Assembly: GCA_017626895.1 (NCBI GenBank)
Contig: JAGAHV010000199.1
Coordinates: forward strand, 19,310 to 83,309
From: Ventricola sp017626895
GTDB taxonomy: Bacteria > Bacillota > Clostridia > Christensenellales > Aristaeellaceae
Reading direction: 5' to 3'
Length of the DNA: 64,000 nt
Shown here piece after piece: positions 17,185-25,245 of the stretch. Positions within the stretch are counted from its first letter, which is position 1. Each line of letters begins with the position of its first letter. Below the pieces are notes generated by a model. It had not been told where the DNA came from. It saw only the letters and a program-made list of their open reading frames with translations, and did no database searches. The position numbers and the translations under genes are program-made.

Positions 17185-18219
17185 ATGGGAATCAAACGAA
17201 TCATCCATCATCTCAAAATACCGGCGGCAGTTTCTGCCGCTGTTTTCTGTCTGTTTCTGGGAATGGTGTCCGGCAGTGTGAACATTTCCCCGGGGGATAT
17301 TCTGTCCATCATCCGCAGCCATCTGCTGCAGGCCCCTCTGCCTGAGGGAATCTCGCGCAATACCGCATCGATTCTCTGGAATCTGCGGATGCCCAGAGCG
17401 GTGATGGCCTTTCTGGTGGGCGCTGCACTTTCCATGAGCGGCACGGTCATGCAGAGCGTGCTGCGAAATCCGCTGGCCTCAAGTTTTACCCTGGGGGTTT
17501 CCTCCGGTGCCTCCCTCAGCGCGGCACTGGCGATTCTGACCGGATTGTCGCTGCCGTTTCTGGGACAGAACACGGTGGTGTTGTGCGGATTTCTGGGCGG
17601 TCTCCTGACGGTCTTCCTGGCCATGGCCATCGCGCAGCACTTTGACCGGAATTTTGGAAACACCACCGTGATTCTGACCGGCATGGTCCTTTCCCTTTTT
17701 GTCAACGCCCTGCTGACACTGGTGACCTCCTTCTCTCATGAACATCTGCAGCAGGTGGTTTTCTGGCAGATGGGGAGCTTTTCCGGACAAAGCTGGGGCA
17801 ACTGTGCCGTCATGGCCCTGATGACACCCGTGCTCATGCTCTGCCTGATGCATTACGGCAGTGAGATGGACCTGATGACGTTCGGGGAAGAGCAGGCGCT
17901 GTCGGCCGGGGTGGACATGCGGAAAACCCGGATCATTCTGATTGCCGTTTCCGCCCTGCTCACCGGTGCATCCGTATCCTTTGCCGGCGTCATCGGCTTT
18001 GTGGACCTGATTGCCCCGCATGTGGTCCGGCGCATCTTTGGCAGCCGGCATGCGCTGGTGATCCCCATGAGTGCGCTCCTGGGCGGTGCCTTTATGGTGC
18101 TTGCCGACCTGATCGCCAGAACCATCGTGTCCCCGCGGGAACTGGCCATTGGCGCGGTCACTGCGCTGATTGGTGCTCCGTTTTTTGCCTTCATCTTTTT
18201 CAGCCGCAGACAGGGCTGA
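17185..18219 (+). CDS. FecCD/BtuC-family ABC importer permease
   Basis: 344 residues from the ATG at 17185 (ACAAGGAG upstream). About ten membrane helices. Family motifs LWNLRMPRAVMAFLVGAALSMSG (given in parts), VLRNPLASSFTLGVSSGASL, and the cytoplasmic coupling segment SFAGVIGFVDLIAPHVVRR. Type II importer permease for siderophores, heme or cobalamin. The intercistronic stem and spacing place it in one operon with the binding protein and the ATPase. Confidence 0.93.
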   Translation: MGIKRIIHHLKIPAAVSAAVFCLFLGMVSGSVNISPGDILSIIRSHLLQAPLPEGISRNTASILWNLRMPRAVMAFLVGAALSMSGTVMQSVLRNPLASSFTLGVSSGASLSAALAILTGLSLPFLGQNTVVLCGFLGGLLTVFLAMAIAQHFDRNFGNTTVILTGMVLSLFVNALLTLVTSFSHEHLQQVVFWQMGSFSGQSWGNCAVMALMTPVLMLCLMHYGSEMDLMTFGEEQALSAGVDMRKTRIILIAVSALLTGASVSFAGVIGFVDLIAPHVVRRIFGSRHALVIPMSALLGGAFMVLADLIARTIVSPRELAIGAVTALIGAPFFAFIFFSRRQG

Positions 18220-18249
18220 CGCAATTGCCGTGAACGGGAGGGAACTGCC

Positions 18250-19014
18250 ATTTTAGAACTGATCAATGTGTCTGCCGGATATGGCGGCCGGAAGGTACTT
18301 GAAAACATCAGCTGCCGCTTTGAACCCGGCAGCTGTACCTGTGTTCTGGGTCCCAACGGATGCGGCAAAACAACGCTGCTGCGGGCAATGGCCGGCCTGA
18401 TCCCGCATCAGGGCAGGATTCTCCTGAACGGAACGGATGTGATGAACATCCGGCGTCTGGATCTTGCGGGCCGGATTGCCCTCATGAGTCAGCTCAATGA
18501 TCTGTATTTTTCCTACTCGGTTTATGATACGGTCATGCTGGGCAGGTACAGAAAGATGCGGGGACACCTGTTTTCCGTTCCGTCGGTAACGGACAGGGAA
18601 GCCGTTGAGCAGGCCCTCCGGATGACCGGCCTGGAGGAATTGCGGGACCGCCAGATCGATACACTGTCCGGCGGTCAGCGTCAGCGGGTCTTCCTGGCCA
18701 GAACGTTCGTGCAGGACCCGGAAATCATCCTACTGGATGAGCCCACCAATCATCTGGATGTGCGGTATCAGGTGGAGCTGATAGACCATCTGCGCCGGTG
18801 GAGCCGGCAGGGAAACCGGACGGTCATCGGGGTCATGCATGATGTGAATCTGGCTCTTCGCCTCAGCCAGAATGTCCTGTTTATGAAGGAGGGGCAGATA
18901 TGCCGGCAGGGACTGTTCCATCAGGTGGCAGACCGGGCGTTCCTTCAGGACATTTACGGCATGGATATTGCCCGATTCATGCAGGAATCCCTTGAAAACT
19001 GGTCGATTTCATAG
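18250..19014 (+). CDS. FecE/BtuD-family ABC importer ATP-binding protein
   Basis: 255 residues if started at the ATT codon at 18250 (reads LELINVSAGYGGRKVLENIS, the expected first strand of this ATPase family). GGGAGGG lies 8 bases before the ATT, whereas the first standard start, GTG at 18268, has no ribosome site and would cut off the first beta strand; a CTG at 18259 is another option. Walker A GPNGCGKTT, signature LSGGQRQRVFLARTF, Walker B IILLDEPTNHLD, H-loop VMHDVN are intact. Powers the importer encoded upstream. Confidence 0.9.
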   Translation: MLELINVSAGYGGRKVLENISCRFEPGSCTCVLGPNGCGKTTLLRAMAGLIPHQGRILLNGTDVMNIRRLDLAGRIALMSQLNDLYFSYSVYDTVMLGRYRKMRGHLFSVPSVTDREAVEQALRMTGLEELRDRQIDTLSGGQRQRVFLARTFVQDPEIILLDEPTNHLDVRYQVELIDHLRRWSRQGNRTVIGVMHDVNLALRLSQNVLFMKEGQICRQGLFHQVADRAFLQDIYGMDIARFMQESLENWSIS

Positions 19015-19024
19015 AGCAGCGGAA

Positions 19025-19072
19025 CAGAAACGCCGTACGTTTCTGAGTGTTTTCCTGCAAAGAGATGCAGGA
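19025..19072 (+). terminator. Two tandem hairpins after the importer operon
   Basis: CAGAAACG / CGTTTCTG (loop CCGTA) then TTCCTGCA / TGCAGGAA (loop AAGAGA). Weak U-tract (GTGTTTTCC) between them. Probably the 3' end of the importer transcript. Confidence 0.5.
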
Positions 19073-19079
19073 AGCATGA

Positions 19080-19109
19080 TTGACAGTACAAACAGAAAAG
19101 ATGTAGGAT
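19080..19109 (+). promoter_or_regulatory. Promoter-like sequence upstream of membrane-protein remnant
   Basis: TTGACA, 18 bases, TAGGAT. The -35 is consensus, the -10 moderate. Confidence 0.5.
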
Positions 19110-19382
19110 ACATCCAATCTCTATATACTGGGAATATCGGCCTGGGAATTTCTCAGTGTCGAGTTACCGGAAGTGCTGTTGCAGTTCATCCTGACGGTTC
19201 TGCTTGGCGCAGCGCCTGCCGTTGCCTGTGCAAGGCTCATTCTGCTCGGGATGAGCGCTCCCTCGCAGGAATACGTGCTGATCAATCCTCCGTTTCTCCT
19301 GTGTATCTCGGCGATTGTGGTTGCTCTTTATCTGGGAATCGGCGTTCTGGTTACCATGGGAGCAATCCGCCGCATGGACTAA
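19107..19382 (+). pseudogene. Remnant of an FtsX-type permease C-terminus (or small two-helix membrane protein)
   Basis: The frame is open from 19107 after a TAG and reads through to a TAA at 19382. It encodes two hydrophobic helices (LLQFILTVLLGAAPAVACARLILL and ISAIVVALYLGIGVLVTMG, given in part) and ends AIRRMD, which resembles the end of an FtsX-like permease. No convincing start codon or ribosome site; the GTG at 19173 would give 69 residues. Most likely a decayed permease fragment. A short expressed membrane peptide cannot be excluded, because a promoter-like sequence lies just upstream. Confidence 0.45.
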
Positions 19383-19593
19383 CTGAAGTACCTGAGCGAA
19401 AGATAGGCAATTAAGCCCGGGAAAACAACGGAGTGGAGGGAAGGTTTCCCCGGAAGGAACGAAACTGGCACTGACGGTCGTTATTTCCATACAGCCCGGA
19501 TTTCCTGTTCCCGTTTCGGGGACAGCTGATCTGAGCAGATCAAATGCAGCAATCAAAAACCAACATTGGAACCCACAGGGCGGAGGAATGAAT
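19383..19593 (+). promoter_or_regulatory. Leader of the alpha/beta hydrolase gene with two stem-loops
   Basis: Stems: CTGTTCCCG / CGGGGACAG (loop TTT, 19513-19533) and TGATCTG / CAGATCA (loop AG, 19535-19550). Downstream it carries ACCAACATTGGAACCCA before the GGAGG. This 3' element resembles those in the miaB leader (54337-54352) and more loosely those at 23480 and 48545, suggesting a shared leader RNA class. No clear promoter seen. Confidence 0.4.
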
Positions 19594-20577
19594 ATGAAGA
19601 AAGTCATTGCATCTGTTGTCTCTTTTATCCTGATACTCTCATTGACGTTCTGTATATCTGCGGAAGAACAGCACAGGGAAGGCAGTGACGGGGTTACATA
19701 CACGTATGCCGAACATCCTCTTGAGAGAAATGGCATTGCGCTCCACCTTGACTGTATGAAGGTCGGAGATAACGTCATGGAGAGGAACATCCTTCTGATT
19801 CATGGCGTCACCTATTCTTCACATGAGTTTGATGTGGTTTATGAAGATTACAGCCTTGTCCGTTTTCTTGCGCGGGCTGGCTATGCCGTTTGGCGTCTGG
19901 ATATTGCCGGATTTGGTCAGTCAGGGGAAGTGGAGGATGGCTATCTTCCTGATTCTGACTATGCGGCAGAGGACATTCATGCCGCTGTAGAGAAGATCTG
20001 TGAGATATCCGGACAGGAAAAGATCGATCTGCTGGGATGGAGCTGGGGAACCGTGACCACTTCCCGGTTTGCCGTGGACCATCCTGAGCATATCAGTCAT
20101 CTTGTGCTTTATGCACCGATTTTAAGCGGCCTTGGAAAGGCGGATGTCACGGAGCCTTTTCACCATAATACCTGGGAACATGCCGCAGATGATTTTCAGA
20201 AACGGGAAGATGGATCGTTTGATTATTCGATCGCAGACCCGGTTGTCATTGAACTGCTCTGTTCTGGTTCCTGGCACTATGACCGGGAATCCAGTCCGAA
20301 CGGCGGCAGGCGCGATCTTTGCGTCGATACCGCACAGTCCCTGATTGATCTTGGAAGGATTCCCGTCCCGACGCTTGTCATCTGTGGGGATCAGGATCCT
20401 TATCTTGATTATGACCGGGTAAATACAGTGCTGGATTTCCTGCCTGCCGGGTCAGCGCTTGAGGTAATCGAAGGGGCATCCCATGTGGCCTTTCTGGAAA
20501 AGCCCTATCACCGTGACTTCCAGGAAAGGCTGATGCGGTTCCTTAACGGTCAGAGGACAGAGACAGCCGGAACCTGA
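19594..20577 (+). CDS. Secreted or membrane-anchored alpha/beta hydrolase
   Basis: 327 residues from the ATG at 19594; GGAGG is 7 bases upstream, while the ATG at 19588 sits almost on top of it. Signal peptide MKKVIASVVSFILILSLTFC ends near a Cys (TFCISAEE), so signal peptidase I cleavage or a weak lipobox is possible. Alpha/beta hydrolase fold: oxyanion strand LLIHGVTYSSHEF, nucleophile elbow GWSWG, catalytic Asp in CGDQDPY, catalytic His in GASHVAF. Probable esterase or lipase; the substrate is unknown. It stands alone between the importer operon and rpsO. Confidence 0.83.
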   Translation: MKKVIASVVSFILILSLTFCISAEEQHREGSDGVTYTYAEHPLERNGIALHLDCMKVGDNVMERNILLIHGVTYSSHEFDVVYEDYSLVRFLARAGYAVWRLDIAGFGQSGEVEDGYLPDSDYAAEDIHAAVEKICEISGQEKIDLLGWSWGTVTTSRFAVDHPEHISHLVLYAPILSGLGKADVTEPFHHNTWEHAADDFQKREDGSFDYSIADPVVIELLCSGSWHYDRESSPNGGRRDLCVDTAQSLIDLGRIPVPTLVICGDQDPYLDYDRVNTVLDFLPAGSALEVIEGASHVAFLEKPYHRDFQERLMRFLNGQRTETAGT

Positions 20578-20652
20578 ACCTTTGCCCGGCTGATTTTGCC
20601 TGAAGATTGCGGAAGAATTTCGGAAATTCAGCGAAAAGTCGTTACTTTGCTG

Positions 20653-20681
20653 TTTACAAACAGGGCGTTCCATGTTAGAAT
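20653..20681 (+). promoter_or_regulatory. Promoter of rpsO
   Basis: TTTACA, 17 bases, TAGAAT, about 97 bases upstream of the rpsO start. Confidence 0.75.
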
Positions 20682-20721
20682 ACCGTCCGGTCGTAACCAC
20701 CTGCTCAGAAAAACGATACTC

Positions 20722-20749
20722 CAAACGTTTTCCGGGCTTCTGGCGTTTG
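20722..20749 (+). promoter_or_regulatory. Stem-loop in the rpsO leader
   Basis: CAAACG / CGTTTG with a 16-base loop, 29 bases before the rpsO ATG. rpsO leaders in many bacteria bind S15 for feedback control; this stem is a candidate, but its match to a known S15 leader class was not established. Confidence 0.4.
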
Positions 20750-20777
20750 ACACAAGAATAATTGGAGGAAAACAAAA

Positions 20778-21047
20778 ATGGCTATCACTAAAGCTGAAAA
20801 AGAAGCAATTGTCAGCACTTACGGCAGACACGAGGGTGACACTGGTTCCCCCGAGGTACAGATTGCGCTTCTTACGAAACGCATCAACGATCTGAATACT
20901 CATCTGAAGGAGCATCCGAAGGATCATCATTCCCATCGCGGCCTTCTCCTGATGGTTGGTCAGCGTCGCGGCATGCTTGATTATCTCAAGAAGATCGACA
21001 TTGAGCGTTATCGTACTCTGGTAGCGAAACTGGGTCTGCGCAAGTAA
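20778..21047 (+). CDS. rpsO: 30S ribosomal protein S15
   Basis: 89 residues, full length for S15. Contains the family signature GDTGSPEVQIALLTKRINDL and HHSHRGLLLMVGQRRGMLDYLKK (in parts). Binds 16S rRNA helix 22 and nucleates the platform of the 30S subunit. Strong TTGGAGGA site. Followed by an intrinsic terminator and pnp, the classic rpsO-pnp pair. Confidence 0.97.
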   Translation: MAITKAEKEAIVSTYGRHEGDTGSPEVQIALLTKRINDLNTHLKEHPKDHHSHRGLLLMVGQRRGMLDYLKKIDIERYRTLVAKLGLRK

Positions 21048-21082
21048 GCTCAGGTTTACTTTTGGCGCTTATTCCCAGATGA

Positions 21083-21118
21083 GCCGTCATTTGGGACAGA
21101 CCAAATGACGGCTTTTTG
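21083..21118 (+). terminator. Intrinsic terminator between rpsO and pnp
   Basis: Perfect 12-bp stem GCCGTCATTTGG / CCAAATGACGGC, loop GACAGA, then TTTTTG. Partial read-through likely feeds pnp, which shows no strong promoter of its own. Confidence 0.92.
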
Positions 21119-21184
21119 ATCGGATTAGAGGGTTCTTTTCCGAGGTTAGTGTGGCAGGTAGTATTGAAAGGAGTTTCTTGGTTC

Positions 21185-23335
21185 ATGGAAAGGGTTTTTA
21201 CGACTGAACTGGGTGGTCGTGCTTTGTCGATGGAATTCGGCAAGTACTGCGGTCAGGCCAATGGGTCTGTCATCGTGCGTCTTGGCGATACCGTTGTAAT
21301 GGTCAATGTGACTGCGGCGGAACAGCCGCGTGAGGGGCAGGACTTTTTCCCGCTCAGTGTTGATTTTGAAGAGAAAATGTATGCGGTCGGCAAGCTGCCC
21401 GGCGGATTCATCAAGCGTGAGGGCCGTCCTTCCGAGAAGGCTACCCTGACTGCCCGCCTGATCGACCGCCCTCTGCGTCCTCTGTTCAACAAGGGAATGC
21501 GGAATGATGTTCAGGTTGTCTGTACCGTTCTGTCCTGTGAGACAGATGTTCCGCCTGAAATTCCGGCAATGCTCGGTGCCTCCGCCGCCATTGCGGTCAG
21601 TGATATTCCCTGGGCCGGCCCCATCGGTGCCGTGGCTGTGGGTCTTGTCGACGGCGAAATTGTCATCAACCCGGATGTGGCACAGCGTGCCGTCTCCAAA
21701 CTGGCCCTGACCGTTGCCGGAACCGATGAGGCAGTCCTCATGGTTGAAGCCGGCGCCAAGGAGATCAGCGAGGATGATATGCTGCGCGCCATCCTGACCG
21801 GTCATGAGGAGATCAAGAAACTGGTTGCTTTCCAGAAACAGATTGTCAGTGAGATCGGCAAGGAAAAGAAGGAATTCCCGGTCTTTGAGACAGGGGAGGA
21901 CATCAAGGAAGCGGTTCACCGTGATTTTCTCGAGCGTACCGAATGGGCTTTCGAGGCATTTGACCGGCATGAGCGCGGCGACCGCGAAACCATTGTCGCG
22001 AATGAAGCACATGAAAAGTATGCGGAAATCTATGCAGACCGCATGGCCGAAGTGGACGATGCGCTGTACTATCTTCAAAAAGAGGTTATGCGGCGCAAGA
22101 TCATTGACAAGGGAATTCGCCCGGACGGCCGCGGCATGACCGATATCCGTCCGATCTGGTCCGAGGTTTCCGTCCTGCCGCGTGTCCATGGCTCCGGTGT
22201 CTTTACCCGCGGTGAGACGCAGGTCATGTCCATTGCCACCCTGGCTCCGGTCAGCGAGGCACAGGTCATTGAGGGCCTCGGTGAGGAAACCAGCGAGCGG
22301 TATATGCACAATTACAACATGCCGCCGTATGCCTCCGGTGAGGCCGGAAGGCTGAAGAGCCCCGGACGCCGTGAAATTGGTCATGGTGCTCTGGCCAAGC
22401 GGGCACTGTTGCCGGTTATCCCCCCGGTAGATGAGTTCCCGTATGCCATCCGCGTGGTCAGTGAGGTTCTCTCCTCCAACGGTTCAACCTCTCAGGCTTC
22501 TGTCTGCGGTTCCACGCTTGCCCTGATGGATGCCGGCGTGCCGATCACGGCGCCTGTTGCCGGTGTTGCCATGGGCCTGATCAAGGATACGGAGACCGGA
22601 AAGGTTGCCGTGCTGACCGATATTCAGGGCCTTGAGGACTTCCTGGGCGACATGGACTTCAAGGTTGCCGGCACCATGAACGGCATCACCGCCATTCAGA
22701 TGGATATCAAGATCAAGGGAATTGACGAGCCGATTCTCCGTCAGGCGCTCTCTCAGGCACTGGATGGACGTCTGTTCATTCTTGGAAAGATGCTTGAGAC
22801 CATTCCGGAGCCGCGCAAGTCACTGTCCAAGTATGCACCGAAGATCATCAATTTCATGATCAATCCGGACAAGATCCGTGAGGTTATCGGACCTGGCGGA
22901 AAGATGATCAACAAGATCATTGAGGAGACCGGCGTCAAAATTGACCTCGAGGATGACGGCAATGTCTACATCGCCACAGCCGATGAGGATGCTGCCCGCA
23001 AGGCCAGACGCATTATCGAGGGTATTGCCAAGGATGTGGAGGTCGGTGAGGTTTATACCGGCAAAGTTGTCCGCATGATGAACTTTGGCGTTTTTGTCGA
23101 GCTGCTGCCGGGCAAGGACGGCATGGTGCATATCTCCAAACTGTCGGATCATCGGGTGGAGAAGTGCGAGGACGTGGTCAAGATCGGCGACGAACTCGAG
23201 GTTCGGGTTACCGAGATCGACGCGCAGGGCAGAATCAATCTGGTCCGCAATGACATTGATTATTCCGCCGTTCCGGAGACGCCGCGCAGGGCACCCGGCC
23301 AGCGTCCGCCGCGCCGTGACAGCAATCGCCGCTGA
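21185..23335 (+). CDS. pnp: Polyribonucleotide nucleotidyltransferase (PNPase)
   Basis: 716 residues from the ATG at 21185 (MERVFTTELGGRALSMEFG), with GAAAGGAG 11-16 bases upstream; the frame is open for 69 more bases. Two RNase PH domains (active core motifs GFIKREGRPSEK and PPYASGEAGRLKSPGRREIGHG in parts), helical linker, KH domain (DKIREVIGPGGKMINKI) and S1 domain (GKVVRMMNFGVFVELLPGKDGMVH in parts). Phosphorolytic 3'-5' RNA decay enzyme. The Arg/Pro-rich tail after S1 is short. Confidence 0.96.
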   Translation: MERVFTTELGGRALSMEFGKYCGQANGSVIVRLGDTVVMVNVTAAEQPREGQDFFPLSVDFEEKMYAVGKLPGGFIKREGRPSEKATLTARLIDRPLRPLFNKGMRNDVQVVCTVLSCETDVPPEIPAMLGASAAIAVSDIPWAGPIGAVAVGLVDGEIVINPDVAQRAVSKLALTVAGTDEAVLMVEAGAKEISEDDMLRAILTGHEEIKKLVAFQKQIVSEIGKEKKEFPVFETGEDIKEAVHRDFLERTEWAFEAFDRHERGDRETIVANEAHEKYAEIYADRMAEVDDALYYLQKEVMRRKIIDKGIRPDGRGMTDIRPIWSEVSVLPRVHGSGVFTRGETQVMSIATLAPVSEAQVIEGLGEETSERYMHNYNMPPYASGEAGRLKSPGRREIGHGALAKRALLPVIPPVDEFPYAIRVVSEVLSSNGSTSQASVCGSTLALMDAGVPITAPVAGVAMGLIKDTETGKVAVLTDIQGLEDFLGDMDFKVAGTMNGITAIQMDIKIKGIDEPILRQALSQALDGRLFILGKMLETIPEPRKSLSKYAPKIINFMINPDKIREVIGPGGKMINKIIEETGVKIDLEDDGNVYIATADEDAARKARRIIEGIAKDVEVGEVYTGKVVRMMNFGVFVELLPGKDGMVHISKLSDHRVEKCEDVVKIGDELEVRVTEIDAQGRINLVRNDIDYSAVPETPRRAPGQRPPRRDSNRR

Positions 23336-23380
23336 TTCGGCACGAAGAGACCGGAATCGTTTTCAGGAAGACAGATAAAG

Positions 23381-23404
23381 GCTGCGGCTTTGCCGCAGCT
23401 TTTT
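23381..23404 (+). terminator. Intrinsic terminator after pnp
   Basis: Stem GCTGCGG / CCGCAGC, loop CTTTG, followed by TTTTTC. Confidence 0.8.
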
Positions 23405-23420
23405 CGGTCATCGGACAAGT

Positions 23421-23510
23421 GGGCCTGCCGCACAGCGGCAGTTTGCCAAAACTGAGCACCGGAAAAATGCGGTGCCAAAAGACCAAGTGTTGACTCGTAA
23501 AGGAGTATGA
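23421..23510 (+). promoter_or_regulatory. Structured leader RNA of the M16 peptidase gene (copy A)
   Basis: Inner 7-bp stem CTGCCGC / GCGGCAG with loop ACA (23425-23441), a TTT bulge, and an outer 3-bp stem GGC / GCC (23422-23424 with 23445-23447). A competing hairpin CAGTTT / AAACTG (23439-23444 with 23449-23454) uses the bulge. A second stem GCACCG / CGGTGC follows (23456-23475), then AAAGGAG before the ATG. The miaB leader at 54273 repeats the bulged stem with compensatory changes. Confidence 0.6.
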
Positions 23511-24764
23511 ATGGATATATTCAAGAATTCTGCACGCGTGGCCACACTGAGCAACGGAATCCGGGTGGTCGGTGAATGCATTCCTTATTTTCCTTCGGCT
23601 ACCGTCGGGGTATGGATCGGCGCCGGCTCCGGGTTTGAGACACCGGAGACGAACGGCCTGTCGCATTTCATTGAACACATGCTTTTCAAGAGCACGGAAA
23701 ACCGTTCCATCCTGGACATTGCCAAGGAAATTGATTACCTGGGCGGCAATGTCAATGCCTTTACCTCAAAGGAATGCACCTGCTATTATGCCAAGGTCAT
23801 TGAGGAGCATCTGCCCCGGGTGATGGCACTGTTCAGCGACATCCTGATGTGCTGCCGCTTTGATCCGGAGGAACTCGAACGGGAGCGCGGTGTCATTCTC
23901 GAGGAAATTGCCATGAGTGCGGATACACCGGATGATACGGTTCTTGAACTGCTGGCAGAGGCCTATTTTGGCGATCATCCGCTGGGCCTCCCAATCCTGG
24001 GATTTGAGGACAAGATTGCCTCGGTGAGCCGGGAGGAAATTCTCGATTACAAGGCCAAAAACTACCGGCCGGACAACATTGTCATCTCGATTACCGGCAT
24101 GTTTGACTTTGATGCCTTCGTGGAACTGTGCGAGAAGCTTTTCGGCGGACTCAGGGCCAGGGAACATACCGCCAGTGTTCCGAATCTGGAAGAACCGGCC
24201 TATAAGGCCATCATCCGCGAAAAAGACATCGAACAGGTGCACATCGCACAGGCCTGGCCGGGGGTCGGACATAAGGACAAGCGCCTGTATCCGCTGTCCG
24301 TTGCCTGCAATCTGCTGGGCGGCGGAAACGCCTCCCGTCTGTTCCAGAAAATCCGTGAGGAAATGGGGGCCGCCTATTCGGTCTATTCCTATCCGTCGGT
24401 GTACGCCAGACTGGGCTCCATCGTCGTCTACGCGGCCACCAGCCCGGAAAATGCGCAGAAAGTCTCGCATGCGCTTCATGAGGAAATTCACCGGATGATC
24501 GACACGCTGGATCCGACCGAATTCGAAATGTCGAAAGAGCAGATGCGCGTCTCGTTTATTCTGGGAATTGAAAACGGATTTACCCGCATGTCCGCTCTGG
24601 GCCGGGGGCTTCTGCTGAACAACGAACTCCAGGAACCCAGAGAGGTGATGGATCGCATGAGCGCCGTAACCTTTGAACAGGTCCGGGAGGAAATTGCACG
24701 GACCTTCTCGGGCAAATACGCGGTGGCCGCCGTCGGACAGAAAGTCGGGGATCTGCTCCTGTGA
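23511..24764 (+). CDS. M16 family zinc peptidase (insulinase/processing-peptidase type)
   Basis: 417 residues, the usual size of one-chain bacterial M16B peptidases. Inverted zinc motif HFIEH at about 49-53 (HxxEH) with the downstream Glu in VILEEIAMS region, so it is the catalytic type rather than the inactive subunit. C-terminal M16 domain has the glycine-rich LLGGGNASRLFQKIREEMGAAYSVYS (in parts). Conserved downstream of rpsO-pnp in Firmicutes. Cytoplasmic; substrates probably short peptides. No paired inactive subunit nearby. Confidence 0.9.
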   Translation: MDIFKNSARVATLSNGIRVVGECIPYFPSATVGVWIGAGSGFETPETNGLSHFIEHMLFKSTENRSILDIAKEIDYLGGNVNAFTSKECTCYYAKVIEEHLPRVMALFSDILMCCRFDPEELERERGVILEEIAMSADTPDDTVLELLAEAYFGDHPLGLPILGFEDKIASVSREEILDYKAKNYRPDNIVISITGMFDFDAFVELCEKLFGGLRAREHTASVPNLEEPAYKAIIREKDIEQVHIAQAWPGVGHKDKRLYPLSVACNLLGGGNASRLFQKIREEMGAAYSVYSYPSVYARLGSIVVYAATSPENAQKVSHALHEEIHRMIDTLDPTEFEMSKEQMRVSFILGIENGFTRMSALGRGLLLNNELQEPREVMDRMSAVTFEQVREEIARTFSGKYAVAAVGQKVGDLLL

Positions 24765-24829
24765 GACTGCCCTGTCCAAGGGGCGGGAATGGGGCCTCCG
24801 GGGAAAATTTGTTTTTAAAAAAATAGTTG

Positions 24830-24858
24830 TTGACGAAACCGGCGCATTACGATATAAT
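24830..24858 (+). promoter_or_regulatory. Promoter of rpsU
   Basis: TTGACG, 17 bases, TATAAT, near consensus, preceded by an A/T-rich UP-like stretch at 24806-24824. Confidence 0.88.
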
Positions 24859-24932
24859 ATCCGTCGTGGAGTTCTGTCATCTACACAATCAGACAGGTTT
24901 CTATGAAGCTTAATTCGAGGGGAGGGATAACG

Positions 24933-25106
24933 ATGTCTGAGATCCGTGTTCGTGAGAACGAATCCCTCGAGAGCGCTCTGAGAAGATTCAAGCGTCAATG
25001 CGCGCGTTCGGGAGTGATTGCTGAGGTCCGCAAGAGGGAACATTATGAAAAGCCCAGCGTAAAGCGCAAGAAAAAGGCCGAAGCTGCTCGCAAGCGTAAG
25101 TATTAA
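24933..25106 (+). CDS. rpsU: 30S ribosomal protein S21
   Basis: 57 residues from the ATG at 24933 (MSEIRVRENESLESALRRFK), with GGGAGGG upstream; an in-frame ATG 30 bases earlier lacks one. Very basic C-terminus KRKKKAEAARKRKY. S21 sits near the 3' end of 16S rRNA and affects initiation. Own promoter and terminator. Confidence 0.96.
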   Translation: MSEIRVRENESLESALRRFKRQCARSGVIAEVRKREHYEKPSVKRKKKAEAARKRKY

Positions 25107-25117
25107 TGTTACCCAGC

Positions 25118-25151
25118 TCACCCCATCTTTGGATGGGGTGATTCTTTTTTT
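25118..25151 (+). terminator. Intrinsic terminator of rpsU
   Basis: Perfect 10-bp stem TCACCCCATC / GATGGGGTGA, loop TTTG, followed by TTCTTTTTTT. Confidence 0.93.
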
Positions 25152-25245
25152 ACATCATTTGAGAGCAGGCATGGACTGCGCCTGTTATTTAAGCGAATTT
25201 CCCCGCTGCCATCGGCACGGGTTCATATAATGAGGAGGAAAGCCT

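Noticed and set aside
21146..22384. 412-codon minus-strand frame
   Set aside because: Lies wholly inside pnp, whose PNPase motifs are complete.
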